In this document: piece after piece, positions 8,842 through 21,300 of the stretch
Numbering within the stretch: the stretch's first letter is position 1
Layout of the letters: each line of letters begins with the position of its first letter
Assembly (NCBI GenBank): GCA_000727475.1
Contig: KL647312.1
Location: forward strand, 620,001-684,000
Source of the DNA: Sarcocystis neurona
Lineage: Eukaryota; Apicomplexa; Conoidasida; Eucoccidiorida; Sarcocystidae
Direction: 5' to 3'
Length of the DNA: 64,000 nucleotides
Notes under the pieces: generated by a model
The model's database searches: none
Seen by the model: only the letters and a program-made list of their open reading frames with translations
What the model was told of the DNA's origin: nothing
Program-made: the position numbers and the translations under genes

Positions 8842-11800
8842 GTTGTGTCCGATACGCCCTACCTGGTACAGTGACCGCCTTTCCTGACTAGTATTTTGTG
8901 TGCAGCGTTGACACACTAGCAATACGATACCCGGTTTGATAGAAGCGACGTGCATCAGCCGGCAGGCACGACGACCGCTGAGGGATGTCCCACTAAAACA
9001 CTTCAACAAGTGGCCGTTGCCGGCTGGGGAAGATACTTCCAGTTTCGCTTATTGGTGACCGTTGCTACCGCAACGGGGTTAGGGTGAGTTGCATCCACCG
9101 TTCCACAGATCACTGGCGAATGGAAAAAGGACCGCAGCGACTCGTCTGCCATGGTGGTGCTACTTGTACTTGCTGCTACTGGTTCACGCCTCGTCACTAC
9201 TGACACACGCCGGTGCCGTTGCTGTTTCAGCTTCGGCGGGCTGCTGCAGTCTTCCAGCAAAAAAAGGTGCTTTCTTACACGCCAGGTGCACGAAGACGCC
9301 TGCTGCTGTTTTGTGGGATCTGCTCATCAGACAAAACTGTCGTACGTTTCTGACGCGCGAGTAGTGGAGCCCTGGCACTTCAGCAGGGGGTGGCACCTTG
9401 CTGCCGACACAGCCAATCAAAGACATCTTGGACAGCCACCGGCATGCCTGTTGGGACGGTACAAAGAAGAGTTTCGCCTACACAGACAGTATGAGTCAAG
9501 GCAGCAGCACGCGTCGACTGAAAACCTCTTCAGTGGGCCATCGCCAAGAGCACCAGAGTTGCACGTGGCAGCGCATTCCTCATTTACAAAACAACAGGCG
9601 ACATGAGGAGACGGAAGGGACGGCAGCAGCACGCTTGTGTACTCTCCGTCCTCCCTCCTCTCAAACGGTTCAGTAAATTGTGCTGGTCTCATTGCGTGGA
9701 TGCTGGACGCTGGCCACGAAAGCGCGGAGCGCCGCTGTGCCTGGCCGCCCGGACGCTTCCGGTGTCTCCTCGTGCGAGGCTGTACTATAGACGCTCCAGT
9801 GAGCCAGATCCTGCGTGACGGCACTGTTTTACGCAACCTGCCGCGCTCACTCAAGCCCAACGTCTACCTGTGAAGCTAGTACGCGTCTGTGAAGCCGGTC
9901 TTTTGTGGCGTCACTGAATCGGATATCTGGGTAAGTACACCTGTTATTTTCTCCGACTGTTGATCTGTGTTGCCGAAGAAGAAACTGTGGATCCTGTAGG
10001 GAATGAATTAGTGGCTTATTCACTCTCGCTTATTTTTGAGCTGCCACAAGTTTGACCTGTGTCTGCTTACGGTGACGAGTGGAAACGCGACGCCGCAGTC
10101 TTCCCACGTGCTGCTTTGGGTTGCCATGGGATTGTAGTCTGTGTAGCTTGGGAGGACAAGAAAATGTGAAGCGTGCTGCCACGTGCACCTGTTGTGCTGT
10201 ACTCAATCACGTTCGATAGTGGCTCCGTGAACGCGCTATTACGTGAAGCTACATTATTTCGGATTTTGAGCTGCGGAACACTCACAACACTGTGGACACG
10301 TGTTTTTGCTGCTCTCTTCGTCCGTCCTCTTCCACAGCAGTATCCTTCCGCTATTACCTGGATGTCTTCCGCCTTTCGTGCTGGTTGTTGCTTTCTCGTT
10401 GTGTGCGCGAAGAGAAGAACAAAGCCAGCGCCTCTGGCAATGCTGTCACCTCCTCCGACCGCGGCAGCAGCACGACAGCAGCAACACCGCAAAGGGTGAC
10501 TACACGTCGACGACAGGACTCGCGAGGAGGGATGAGTTAGCGGGTGACGGCCAGGAAAAGAGCGGCTGTAGAATAGACACCCACCGTTATAGCGCTTTGA
10601 GTCCTGTCGCGCCAGCATGGACCGTACAAGAAGAATCAAAGTAGACTTCTTCCCTGTTTGAGTGGTCGTTCTTCTCGTTCGATGACGGCGGAGGTACTCC
10701 TTGATCTGCTAATCTCGCAGATGGCTGTTGTCTACCCGACGCCTGCAGTCGGCTCTGTTCTTGCAGCGCCTGCAACAGTTCCCACGACGCCGCCCGCCAG
10801 CGGAGCAGAAATGGCGACAGCACAACCAGAAGTAGATATCATATGCACTCGCAGTGTCACCAGCAAGAACAACTCTACGAGTGCTTCGTTGATCGCTGGT
10901 ACGAGACTCTAAAAAGGAGCAACAGCCTCCGACTTCGTTGCAAGCACGCGCGCGACAACTTTGACAGCAGCCACAACGACTAGGCAAGCTTATCCGAAAC
11001 GCCTGGACGAAATCTGAAGCGACAGCTCTGTCACTTCCTTTACGTGGGAAACAAAGAAGGAACTGGATTCGTTCGTTGGCGGAAAAGGCTACAAAGATCG
11101 AGTTGCCCTGTCCTCCCCAGGCTCACGCAGAAGGGTCAATTAAGAGAACACTTCACGTGTTGTTGCTCACAAAGGAAATCAGTGGAACATATCATAGCGC
11201 TGAATTCGTTTCTCGCTATCAGCCCCTCACTGTATTCTGCACCGAAGCGGTCAAGCGCTTGTAGCCACAACAAGAACTCTTTCCACGAGCGTTTCTCCCC
11301 CTTACGCTGGTTCCAACCAACAAATTCACTTGAACATCGCAAGCCGATCTCAAGGGGGGACTTCACGGCACAGCGGCAGTGCCTTAAAGAATAAACACAC
11401 CGGAGAATGGTGAACACTACCACCAGCAGCCCGAGCCTGTATTGGTGAGTGCTGAGGATGTCGTGCGGAATCATGCGTCACAAGGTGATTGGGCAGAGGA
11501 GAGAAACAGGCGCGTATGCTCCTTACAACACTGCGTGAATGGCGCTGCTAATGAGAAGCTAGAACGCCGTGCGGCTCCTGCTGTGCGGACACGCTGCTCT
11601 GCTGCCGCGGGAGGCGGTAGTTCATCAGACGACGTTTTGGCCTGCGTGGCTTCGCTTGCTTGCTGGTGCACTTCCGCTGCAGTGGCGTGTAACTTCTCTT
11701 CTGCAGGTACTCCTGGCTGCTGAATGGGGAAATTGAAGGAGACGGCGGTAGAGGGCGAAGAGAATTAAGGTGGAGGTGCCACCGTGCGGCAGCAGGGGAT

Positions 11801-12573
11801 TGGTTGCTGGATAGGAATTACCGTGTCAAAGAACTCGACACAGAAAACAGACAATCGTACGGAAAGTAAGTGCCGCTTGGCGGCGGTTGTGCCTAGCTGA
11901 GAGGTGCATCAGGAACAGTGGCATGCGTACAGCAGTCGTCCGACGCTTCGCGTTTACGACTTCGTTGTCGGCACAAAATAGGACCAAGAGAAATGTCAAA
12001 AACAGCACCAGCACCTCCAAAACAAGCCACAGCTGCTTAAGAAGAAGTAACGTTCTGCGCGGCGTTTCCCGAACGGGTCCCGCGCGCTCCCCAAGGGCAC
12101 TGTAATTCGATTTGCATCGCGACCTCTGTTGGTGGCGTCCACAGCCCTGCAATTCGTAAGCGTGCGATAGGCAGCGACTGCTGTTCTTTCTGTTGTGGTG
12201 GTTTGTGGAGCCATGAGCAGCTCGTCCTGTTGAAGTGGCCGCGCGAAGAGGGTTCGTCCTGTTGCAGCAGAAACTAACCCGTAACGGAAGTGTGAAGCTG
12301 TAGTCCGCCGCTTTCAAGACAACAGATGCTGGTAGTGGGCTCGCGTAAGAAATCACTCAGGCAGTTCGGATTAAGGCGCACATAACTACGAAACACAAGC
12401 AGAGATTAAGACACATCCAGCTTCGAGGCGTCTGACGGACTTATGACCCATGAACCGCAAGCACGCGTCCTGCCACTAGAGATTCCGCAGGGACGCGTGC
12501 CGCAACTCCGGACGCTCGATACTATCATATAAACATGCGTACAGACTGTGCGGATACAGCTCCTACGCTGCTG

Positions 12574-12642
12574 TGTATATATATATATACACATGTGTAT
12601 GCATGTATGTATGTGTGTATGTATGTATGTATGTATGTATGT
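12574..12642. repeat. TA and ATGT microsatellite
   Basis: A TA dinucleotide run at 12576-12589 is followed by an ATGT tetranucleotide tract with a few interruptions, 12603-12642. Confidence 0.97.
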
Positions 12643-13025
12643 TACGGCACCCCAAACCATGTGTGCTTCGTGTGTGCGCGTGAACGTGCTTGTGCCGTGG
12701 TTCTACGGAACGTAGGTGTGAAGCAGTAGTCAGACACGGCATGGAGACTAACGTAGGCGATTGATGCAGTCTGCAGGTCAGTGCTTAAGCTGGAGGACTA
12801 ATGTGTACGCGTGAACTCTGCTGTCAACATAGAATGCGGCAAAAAGTGCAGGATAGAATACACGATTTGGTCAGGTGGCCAGAATTTCTTGCACGTCAAT
12901 GCAAACCAGTGTGCGTATTCTGTATGCGGTACCCTCCGTATGCGCACACGTGTTCGCACTCGTGCAAAGCCTAATACGGATCGACGGGTGTGTCTCCGTA
13001 TGGGTACACTTGTGTCTGGAAGGTA

Positions 13026-13052
13026 TTTGCATGCATTTGCATGCACTATAAA
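13026..13052 (+). promoter_or_regulatory. Tandem TTTGCATGCA element followed by TATAAA
   Basis: Two exact copies of TTTGCATGCA at 13026-13035 and 13036-13045, then C, then TATAAA at 13047-13052. GCATGC-core motifs are known promoter elements in coccidians and targets of some ApiAP2 factors. The TATAAA orientation would suit a plus-strand transcript, but no gene is established downstream. Confidence 0.3.
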
Positions 13053-13837
13053 TGCTGTGGTGAAGAGTACAAGCAAAGCCCAGAGACTCTGTGGTGACGC
13101 AGACTCTACCGCGTCAACTAAACCTTCACAGTACTGTTCGTCCACGCCGCTGCATTCACCGACAACCGCGTGGCACCCTACATTACGGAAGGACTTTGAC
13201 AAAAAAGAAGCTGGTATAGCTTTGTTCGAAGCGTATGCATACATATATACACCTGTGAGGTGTTGAGAAATAAGAGGGCAATGGGGTATTCTCCATGCAA
13301 CAAGCGGTCGGCAGTACTAACTGGTGCTTTAATATCTCTGGTTCAATGCTCTTCTGAGATCACTGGACACATCACTTGCTATTGTCGTGTCTTGCACGGC
13401 AATAGACAATGACGTTAAAAGTGGCGGAACAATTATGTCCCCAGCATAGATGCATTTGTACAACAGTGTGTGGAAATTCCCAGTTCTGAACGATCCTGAT
13501 CTGACTCGAAGCCGACGTTTGTACCGACGTGCACGTGTTTACACCTATGTATGTATGGTGTGTACGTGTGTCTGTATACGTGTGTATACATTCATAATTG
13601 ATTCTGGTCGGCTAAGGACCAGGCAGTTCTGCGCGTGCTGCATAGAAGAACGCAGCCACGATACGGTCTACTTTCTCGCTGCGTATACTACTGCGGGAGC
13701 AAGTGTCGATGCATGTATATGAAATTACGCTGCACGTGAGTGCAGGGGCATCATCATGTCGCTGCGCTAGCGGCGCGACCTGTGCTACCTCCTTGAACAT
13801 ATAGTAGAAAGGCAGTACAGGAGCTTCCTATTGTGCT

Positions 13838-14045
13838 ATGGCAGCTGAACGTTGTACCGGGCCGCAGCAGCGGCGTTCCCTGTGGATAGGGGAAGTCCTT
13901 TGTCGGATGAGCGCTGGCTGGCAGGGGTTGAGGGCGTGTCGGCTCCCTGTTCGGACTACACCACTCTGTCTGGAGACTAATCAAAGCCGCACCACAACAT
14001 CGATCTGCGTGAAGTCTAGAATGCATGTGTGCCTTTGGACAGCAG
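13838..14045 (+). CDS. Weak candidate exon, unknown product
   Basis: An ATG at 13838 starts a frame that is open until 14233 and crosses a consensus donor (AGCAG|GTAAGA, near 14045). The encoded sequence is not repetitive but shows no recognisable domain. It lies about 790 bp downstream of the TTTGCATGCA/TATAAA element. Given the lack of homology, chance is likely. Confidence 0.15.
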
Positions 14046-15145
14046 GTAAGATTTCAACACCAGCGTGGGCGTATTTGAAAACCGCGCACGCTTCCTTATT
14101 ATCTTTTTCCCTGCACCGTAGCGCCTTCGTCACTATGGGGTTCTGCTGTTTTCTTGCTAACAGTCTCCCCGTGCTCGGGTTTCCCCTGTGGTGGTGCGCA
14201 CGATCGGTCGTATTTCAGCGTCAAATACTGTGACTATGCAGCTTCTCAACGCTGTAGATGCACCTCAAACTCCTGATAACAGCGTCCTCGCTTGATACGT
14301 TGGTGCTCACTGCCGCTTGACGGCATGTGGCCCTGATGGCCTGTGCTGACGAGTCGCGCCTCACATTTGAATGCTTCTCCCATTGCCAGCGCTTCTGCGA
14401 CATGTTTCTCAGACGTTTTGACACGGCTACTCGCCCCGCCCCCGGTTATCCCCCCACTCACTTTCTCCCACTAGGTCCATCTGATTTGTACCTCCTCCAC
14501 AAGTGTAGGAATATGACAGTACAACACACAGCGTTTGGACTTTGATATGTGGGTAGGCAGGTGTAACGGGGAAAGAAGGGAGACACGAGGTTGATATGCA
14601 CAGTTTACAAGTTGCAGAAGCGTATAAAGATGTATGTGAACCAGCCGGGCTATAAATGGCTGTGCGTTCCGTCCACACCGGCGGCAGGTACGTTAGACAT
14701 GTATGTCTACAAGGTGGCGCACACACAGTCGCGCGTGTGCAGTTCTCCCCTTTGCTGTCCGAATTCAGCAAGTCACCACGTCTTGCCTACTCCTACCTCG
14801 ACCGCCTGGTCACCCGCTGCTCCCGTACACTGCGAGAACGTCCTCAAATATAGGCAGATACTGACAAAGGTTCTCACACATCTGTAAACATACTCGCTTA
14901 CGCAATCGCATTCATATGTACATATATTTATAGGCATGTACACGCGTGCGCCGCTCAACAGAAAGAGAAAATGATTTTGTATAACGGTGCAGGGCAGGTA
15001 CTTGACAGGGAGCAAGACGTGAATGCACCCGTCCTTCACAATGACTACCCTTGCATTCGTCTACTCAACTGCAGACACGAGGAAGGCCTAACTACTCGCG
15101 ATTGTTTAGATAATTGAGAACAGGACAGCTAGCAAATGCGAGTTC

Positions 15146-15340
15146 TCAGTCGTCGTCGTAAATGAGGTTCATCTGTTCGTGGACTACGTAGGCGTCCAAA
15201 TCGATGGCGGCGCAGTGAGTAAATGCGTATAGCAGGCGCTGGCGAAGCACAGCGGTGGAACTATACCGCGGCAGTAGCAGGCGGAAGCCACACGTTGCCG
15301 ATGTCGGTAGTCTGTTGTCTTCGGCTTCCGAAGCGTTCGG
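15146..15340 (-). CDS. HECT ligase gene, last exon 12 (catalytic Cys and C-terminus)
   Basis: 64 codons plus TGA (15146-15148). PNASEAEDNRLPTSATCGF, then LLLPRYSSTAVLRQRLLYAF, matches the HECT 'LPxAxTCxxxLxLPxYSSxExLxxKLxxAI' terminal box; the catalytic Cys is residue 17 of the exon. After the usual end the protein continues about 15 residues and finishes in an acidic DDD. Confidence 0.93.
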   Translation of the reverse strand, partial: PNASEAEDNRLPTSATCGFRLLLPRYSSTAVLRQRLLYAFTHCAAIDLDAYVVHEQMNLIYDDD

Positions 15341-18300
15341 CTGAGAAAGAAGCACGCTCACCAGCAGCAAGGGTAATAATTTAAAGTCAAAGCGGGGCAA
15401 GCGATGCCCAGTACAAAAGTAGAAAGTACAGCGTTGGTATTTCACAGAGATCACGTTGATGACAAGCGTTGACGACGTAGGCGACCACGGTGAGACGCAG
15501 AGGGGGTTCGACCGGCTGCAACAGGGCATATGAACATGTGTGTGGGTACCTACACAGGCGTGACTTCGCAGCAAAAGCAAGGACCTTTTCTGCCTACGTC
15601 CACTTAGTATGCACGCCGGTGCGCAAACTTGAAGACACAATATTTTCTCACACCAACCACGTTGCATTCGCGACCTTGAAGCTCTTACACATATATACAG
15701 TGCCTACGCAAAGATACTGCTGCAACAACGCACCGCGGGTGGGGCGTAGTCCACCGTCATGACCCAGTCACTCCCTGCAGCGGGTAGCCGAGATCTCCCA
15801 GATACGAAGCTGCACGAACGAACAAGCAGCACAAGAGCAAAGTCGCACGCCCGCGTCACACACAAGGGCTACACCTAAAATGAGGATGACCGACGCCATC
15901 CCAGTTGAGCAGCAGCAAACTCAAAGCAGCGCAAAACCTACAGCGGCCAGCGCGATCTAACAGGCATCATTTACCCAGCATTCTTGAATGAGCGGCCTGC
16001 AGTTGTGCCACAGAGCGGTCGGAGTCATCAACATACGCATAGTGTGAAGCATGCACCGCAACCGCTTTCCCTTCCAGTGGCACGAGCGGCCTGGAGGAAA
16101 GAACACGCACAACAGTGAAACGCGCCCCAGAAGGCAGCAGGCGCCCACGAATACAAATGTAGTAGCTGAGTGCAACGGAAAGATTTCGCTCGCTGCTGGA
16201 AAAAACTAGCAAACACACAAAAAACAACAGACGCTGCGGTCGAACCGCTCCTGGATGCAGTAGCTCCCTTTGTAAATAGGTTTTTCAGCTGGGTGCACAT
16301 AACAACAGACCTACGAATGAAAGGTCGCACTACCTGTTGTCGCGCATGACTACTCAGTCGATACGAACCTGCACGTACACAAAGACGTACACGTATCTTT
16401 CTGCAAGCAGCACTGACCCTCGCGTAACACATGCGGGATGGCGTCCGGTACGTCGCATAGCTACCTATGTAGTGTTTCTACTGATAGCACGCAGGTGTGA
16501 TCTGCAGGCGTGTGCTCATTGCTGCGGGCTAGCTGGGAAGCTCCTATCAATGCATACACTGCTACACGCATGCTAAACATCGGAACGACAACAGCTCTGC
16601 ACACCTCTCCTCTTGAGTGCCCTCACCAGCAGGCGGAAGCGTGGTCTGCGTGTGCTGAACTCATACATTCTTTAATGCTGCGCCGCGGGTGTCAGGTGTA
16701 GAGGTAGGTAGGATATACATGCGTGGTAACCTATGCACACAAAATAGTAGCCAGTGATGTTGACCCAGACCGTAGAAAGCGCTGGAGCTGGTCGTTGGAG
16801 AAGGTGCCAAGAACTTCGAAGAGACGTCTCTTTAGCACTTCCGAAGCGCAGACAGTCTGTCTCTTGAGCACCTCGATGTCGATCTGCCTGTCTCCGCAGA
16901 TGCTGTACTCGAACCGTCTGTGCGCACACCGGAGATAAAGGTTCCAGTATTTGTGCTCTGAATTGGACGGACTTTGAACGGAGAGAGTACGCGTGGCTCT
17001 TGCACTTCTCTTCTTATTGATACGGACGGCAGCAGGAAACCGCGCCATACCGTTCAAGCGATTAGACGGCCACCACATGGCTTGAATTAATCACAGCAGC
17101 AGCTATCATACTCCTCTGCGCGAAAGCTGTCTACCACTGCCGGCAACCACATGGCTTGAATTAATCACAGCAGCAGCTATCATACTCCTCTGCGCGAAAG
17201 CTGTCTACCACTGCCTACTTCCACGTTAAGCGTAAACAATTCCTCTTGTGGAATTGCTTCCTGCAAAACGCAAAAGCGAAGACGACAGCGTCCTGTACCT
17301 ATGTACATAGAGCGAAACACATGCGTAACCAGTTCCGTTCCTGCAGGTGTGAAGAGTGTCACAAACGGCTCCCCAATATCTCTGTACATCAGACTTGTGA
17401 AGCAATAAGTATGTGTATTGACAGACGCACAGTCCTAACTGTTTCAGTGCACATGTACATGTGCATCTGCAACCGCCGGCTACTGTCTACCACAACATAC
17501 TTGCAGCGCACGCGCAGTCACGCAGGTGACATACACCGTTGAAACAGCATTTCGTAGGATGCTGTCTGGCTGCAGTATAAAAAGGCTTCTCGCCGTTAGG
17601 CGCTACTCACCTCCAGTCAAACAGAAGACGAATGCGTCCGAGTGGAATAACGGAGCCGAGACCGCGCAGCAATGCTTCCAGGCTTCCTCTGCCTTCTAGT
17701 AGCCGGCAGCGCTCTGCCAGGTACAGGAAGAGAGGCAGTGTTGCGGCGTAAACAGCCAAGCTGCTGCCGCCCAGGACCAGTTCACACCTCTCTCCTCCTG
17801 AGCTTTCAATTGCAAAAGTGAGATCTGCCAGGGACGTTGCACTTGATGCGTGTTGGCTGCCGCTTCCCTCATCTGCTCCCAGGTTGCTCGTGCTCCTGTT
17901 CCTGGTACCCCTGCTACTGCTCCTTCTACGTGCGCTGCAAATGGAGCTGCTATCGCTGCGCGAAGCGCACGTCCAGAGGCGTCGCAGTGAGCGCAGCATT
18001 TCCACCGCTACACAGTCCAGGTCCGTTAGATCCTACCCGCATCAGAAAAGACGTGGAGCGAAACGGATGGTCAAAGAACGCGGCACATTCACTGAGTGCA
18101 CTTCTAGCTGAGGAAGGGAACTCAGAGCAAAGCGAGCGGAAGCGCAGAACACACGAAAGTATGCGGTTCTCACGCACGTTACACATATATATGTGTGTAC
18201 ACGTATGCATAAATTAACGTGGGTGCAGGTGCAGGTAGTCAGAACAAGTGACAACGTGTTTCGAGGGATAAGACAAAGAGACACCGACAGACCTACGGCG

Positions 18301-21300
18301 CCAGGTGCGCCAGCGTGGAGCCACCCCGTTGGCAACACGCGATGCTCGGACGCGCACGACCAGACCCGGCAGCTGCTCGAGACTGAGGGACCGGAAAGTG
18401 GAGCAGGAAACTTCACATCACAGAGGCAGCATAACAATCAAGCTGGATCAAACGCAGCACTGCCAAAACAACACAATTAGATGTTTCATGCCCCTGGCTT
18501 GGAAGAGCAGTGTGCAGGTGTCTCTCAACCATATCCCTGCTGTTGTGGTTCTAGATTGCTGCCGACGCCGGACTCAAATCCCCCTCCAGCGTAGCATCTC
18601 CTTCTCCAGTTTACTTGTCCCTTTCTACGCTTGGTCTCGTAGGTGGTCTTTTGTAACGCACGTCATAAGTCGGTTGGCTTAGCCACGCCTGCTGGCCACC
18701 ACTGCTTTTTCTGATATCGTCACGCTGCAGCTTCCATCGTCTGCTGTTACAACGGTTGCTTGCCACCCCTCCTGCGCTATATATCCTCCTTGTTTTGCTC
18801 CTGCGCGAGCACTCTTTCAGCTGATATTTTGTGTGGCTGCGGCCGTGCTTCACCACAACACCCCTCCACTGTTCACTGGGTTCCGCTTGCGCCATTCTTA
18901 TCCGAGAAGCCCGCTTTGGCCTCTATGCCAGTCAGACTCTCCTTTGCTCCTTTTGTTTCCTTTTTGTTCTGCAGTTGCCGCCCAATGCTAACACGTTCCC
19001 GCTGGTGCAGCCGACGCGACAGCTTGCGGCTGCTGCGGCGTCCTATCGTGGTGAGCTTTAGTTATTGCACTCATAGCTTACTTGCAAATTTATTGGCTGG
19101 GCAACAAGTTTCTTCCAAATAACGGGGTTCAAGGAGGCGTTAAAGCTCGATCCAATACAGCAGCACATCGCTAATAGGCGACCGAGTCCTTCGTACATGA
19201 ACAGTTCGAGACCGTCCTGCTCATTAGGACGGTGCTGCTGTCTTTGTCCCATCCGTGACGCAACACGCTGTTTCCACTCCTCAATAGCGGCAGCAACTGT
19301 TGAGCCGGGCAACACGCCTGCAGCGGCGCCACCTGCCTTAAGAAACAGTCCCTGGACTCCACTGCTGTCAGTGCGTCCAGAGGAAGCCACTCCTCTTCCG
19401 GTAAACACGGCTCCACGTCCCTCGACGTTGCATCCACTATTACTACTTGCTCCAGTGTTGTCCTTGAGCCCGTCGTTGAACGATGTCTCGGCAACTACTT
19501 CTCGCGCCTGTTTTGCGGCCTCACTAAGACGCCCACTTCGACCTATCCCTCGCGAATGTGATGCACTCTCCCTTTCTCGGGTTGCTTCTGCTTCACGTGC
19601 TTCTGTTGCGGCAGTTGCTGCAATGTGCTGTTGTTCGCGGACTGCTTCTAGTTCTGCGGCGTAGATGTAAGGTTCTGGCTGGTAGCTTGAGGCGTTCGAC
19701 CGTAGGATCACAGTGTCTTGGTGCGCTCCAATAGCATAGTACGCATTGGGGCACGGCAGACATGCTGTGGGGCAGGTGTTTTGCTGGTGTGACTGTGTGG
19801 CCGGCTGCTGCTGTAGCTGTGCCGGCTGGTGCAGTTGCAGTGCTGGGATGGCCGCAGCACCACGGGGGGAAGCAGCCATGACTTCAACAGCAACTCCTGA
19901 CAAAAATTCCTGAAATGGACCTCCGAAATCAGTCGCGCCTTCACCACGGAAGACGACCATAAACGGGCGATCCCCTGGACGGCCACGCAGTTTGTGCGGT
20001 GCATGCACATGTTGGTTATGATGCCGCTGGAGCAGCTGCGCTGCCACTTGAAACCACTGTGTGTGCACCAGGTGTTTTGCTGTCGCCGCGAGTCCGCGAT
20101 CGATGCGCAGTGAAGGCTGATCATGTGAAGGATACCCAAGGCGCTCTAGGCCATCTTGCCACAGAGCTTCAACACATGAACTATACAACAGCACGCGTGA
20201 AAAGGTATATGCCGCCATCTCTACTGGCTGTGCGCATGGACCCGCCTGCAACACCATCCGTTTCTTCTCCCCCAAAAACGTTGGGATCCGATGAAGTGCG
20301 ACCGTCTGTTTTCCCTTCGGTTGTCGCTGCTGCTCGTGTTTACCAGCTGCAACTCCTGGCCAGCGCTTACAAGTATGACACGGTCGGACGCAAATTCCCG
20401 TCTGCTGTCCCTGCTGCTGGGCCGGCTGTCGAGGAAAATGAGGCCCGAAGCGCCACGGGAAGAGTTGACGCGGAATGCCTTTGAAGAAATCGAAAGCAGA
20501 GGCGGCGGTCAGAAGACCGTAGTGATCAAGGGGTAGCGTCGGGTGATTGTAGACAGCTGCAATAAGTGGCACTGCCGCCTTTGCTGCCTCGTTGAAGCGC
20601 TGTAGCAACTGCACTCGCACGTTTACTGCTCGACTAAACACCCCTCGTACGAGGCTACTTGCTGCAAGGTGCTTGCTGCTCCCGTCCCCGTCGCTGGCCT
20701 GCTGCTGCGACTGCAGGTGCCGGTACTCTGCGTTGATCTGCAGTAAAAACAACCAAAGACATGCGCCTACGCCTCCCTCCTGTGAGGTGCGGCACTGAAG
20801 CAGACACACCGCATATTGTCACACAACGTGACCACCGGCTCGACGAGTTGCTGCAGCAGGAGACGTTAGGAAAAATCAGTGACGGCAACACCGACTGCCC
20901 CACTCTGCGTGGAAATGTTGCTCACTCTGGTGAGCAACATTTCCTGTAGGAGGCACGATCATGTGAAAAACGCGATCCTGCAGCGCGGACAGATGCACAG
21001 CAAAACGAGGTCTATCGCAGCACGCGCAGGCAGCACGCTGTGCATCTAAGTCACCGGATGGTACGCAAATACAGTGCGAGACGCGATGTTTAGCATCCTG
21101 CCGCAGATGACAAAGATACGTACTAACGGTGCATAACGAGGTTGGACTACTTCTTGGGACGCCAATTCAACATTACTAGCATGCTGGAGGCATGCTATTA
21201 TACACACGCGAAACGAACTTTACGCGGAATGTCTATACATGTAGACAGGGTAGAACGTTTCCCGTGTAAGCTTATGTAAGCTACTGTTCCACACGAAGAG

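Larger units (their letters stand above)
7820..15145. other. Region between the two large genes, no assignable gene
   Basis: 7.3 kb that should contain the 5' flank of the condensin gene and the 3' untranslated end of the HECT gene. Open frames are short on both strands and mostly begin at non-ATG codons or lie on CAG tracts. Three plus-strand pieces look somewhat exon-like (8184, 8729, 13838) and are listed separately. I could not join them into a supported gene. Confidence 0.5.
15146..19975 (-). other. HECT catalytic domain (genomic span over exons 8-12)
   Basis: The N-lobe opens with PFMVVFRGEGATDFGGPFQE (near 19,970). The E2-binding part is interrupted by a low-complexity insertion of roughly 190 residues before LELFMYEGLGRLLAM. 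The C-lobe ends at LPTSATCGFRLLLPRYSS with the catalytic Cys codon at 15290-15292. The active-site box has SATC in place of the common AHTC; Thr-Cys, which matters for catalysis, is kept. An active ligase is therefore likely. Confidence 0.93.

Noticed and set aside
9151..9606. 151-codon plus-strand ATG frame beginning with a short hydrophobic stretch
   Set aside because: The hydrophobic part is short, the rest has odd composition with no domain, and good splice sites inside it argue against one continuous exon. Not strong enough to list as a gene.
9417..9860. 147-codon minus-strand frame between the genes
   Set aside because: Starts at a TTG, has no ATG context, no splice partners and no recognisable domain.
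12535..12729. Frame reading through the ATGT microsatellite
   Set aside because: It is produced by the repeat (Met-Tyr-Val-Cys periodicity), not a gene.
16028..16432. Other minus-strand frames around micro-exon 11
   Set aside because: They do not match the HECT segment; the 55-nt exon in another frame restores the LLPSGARFTV turn and the phase.
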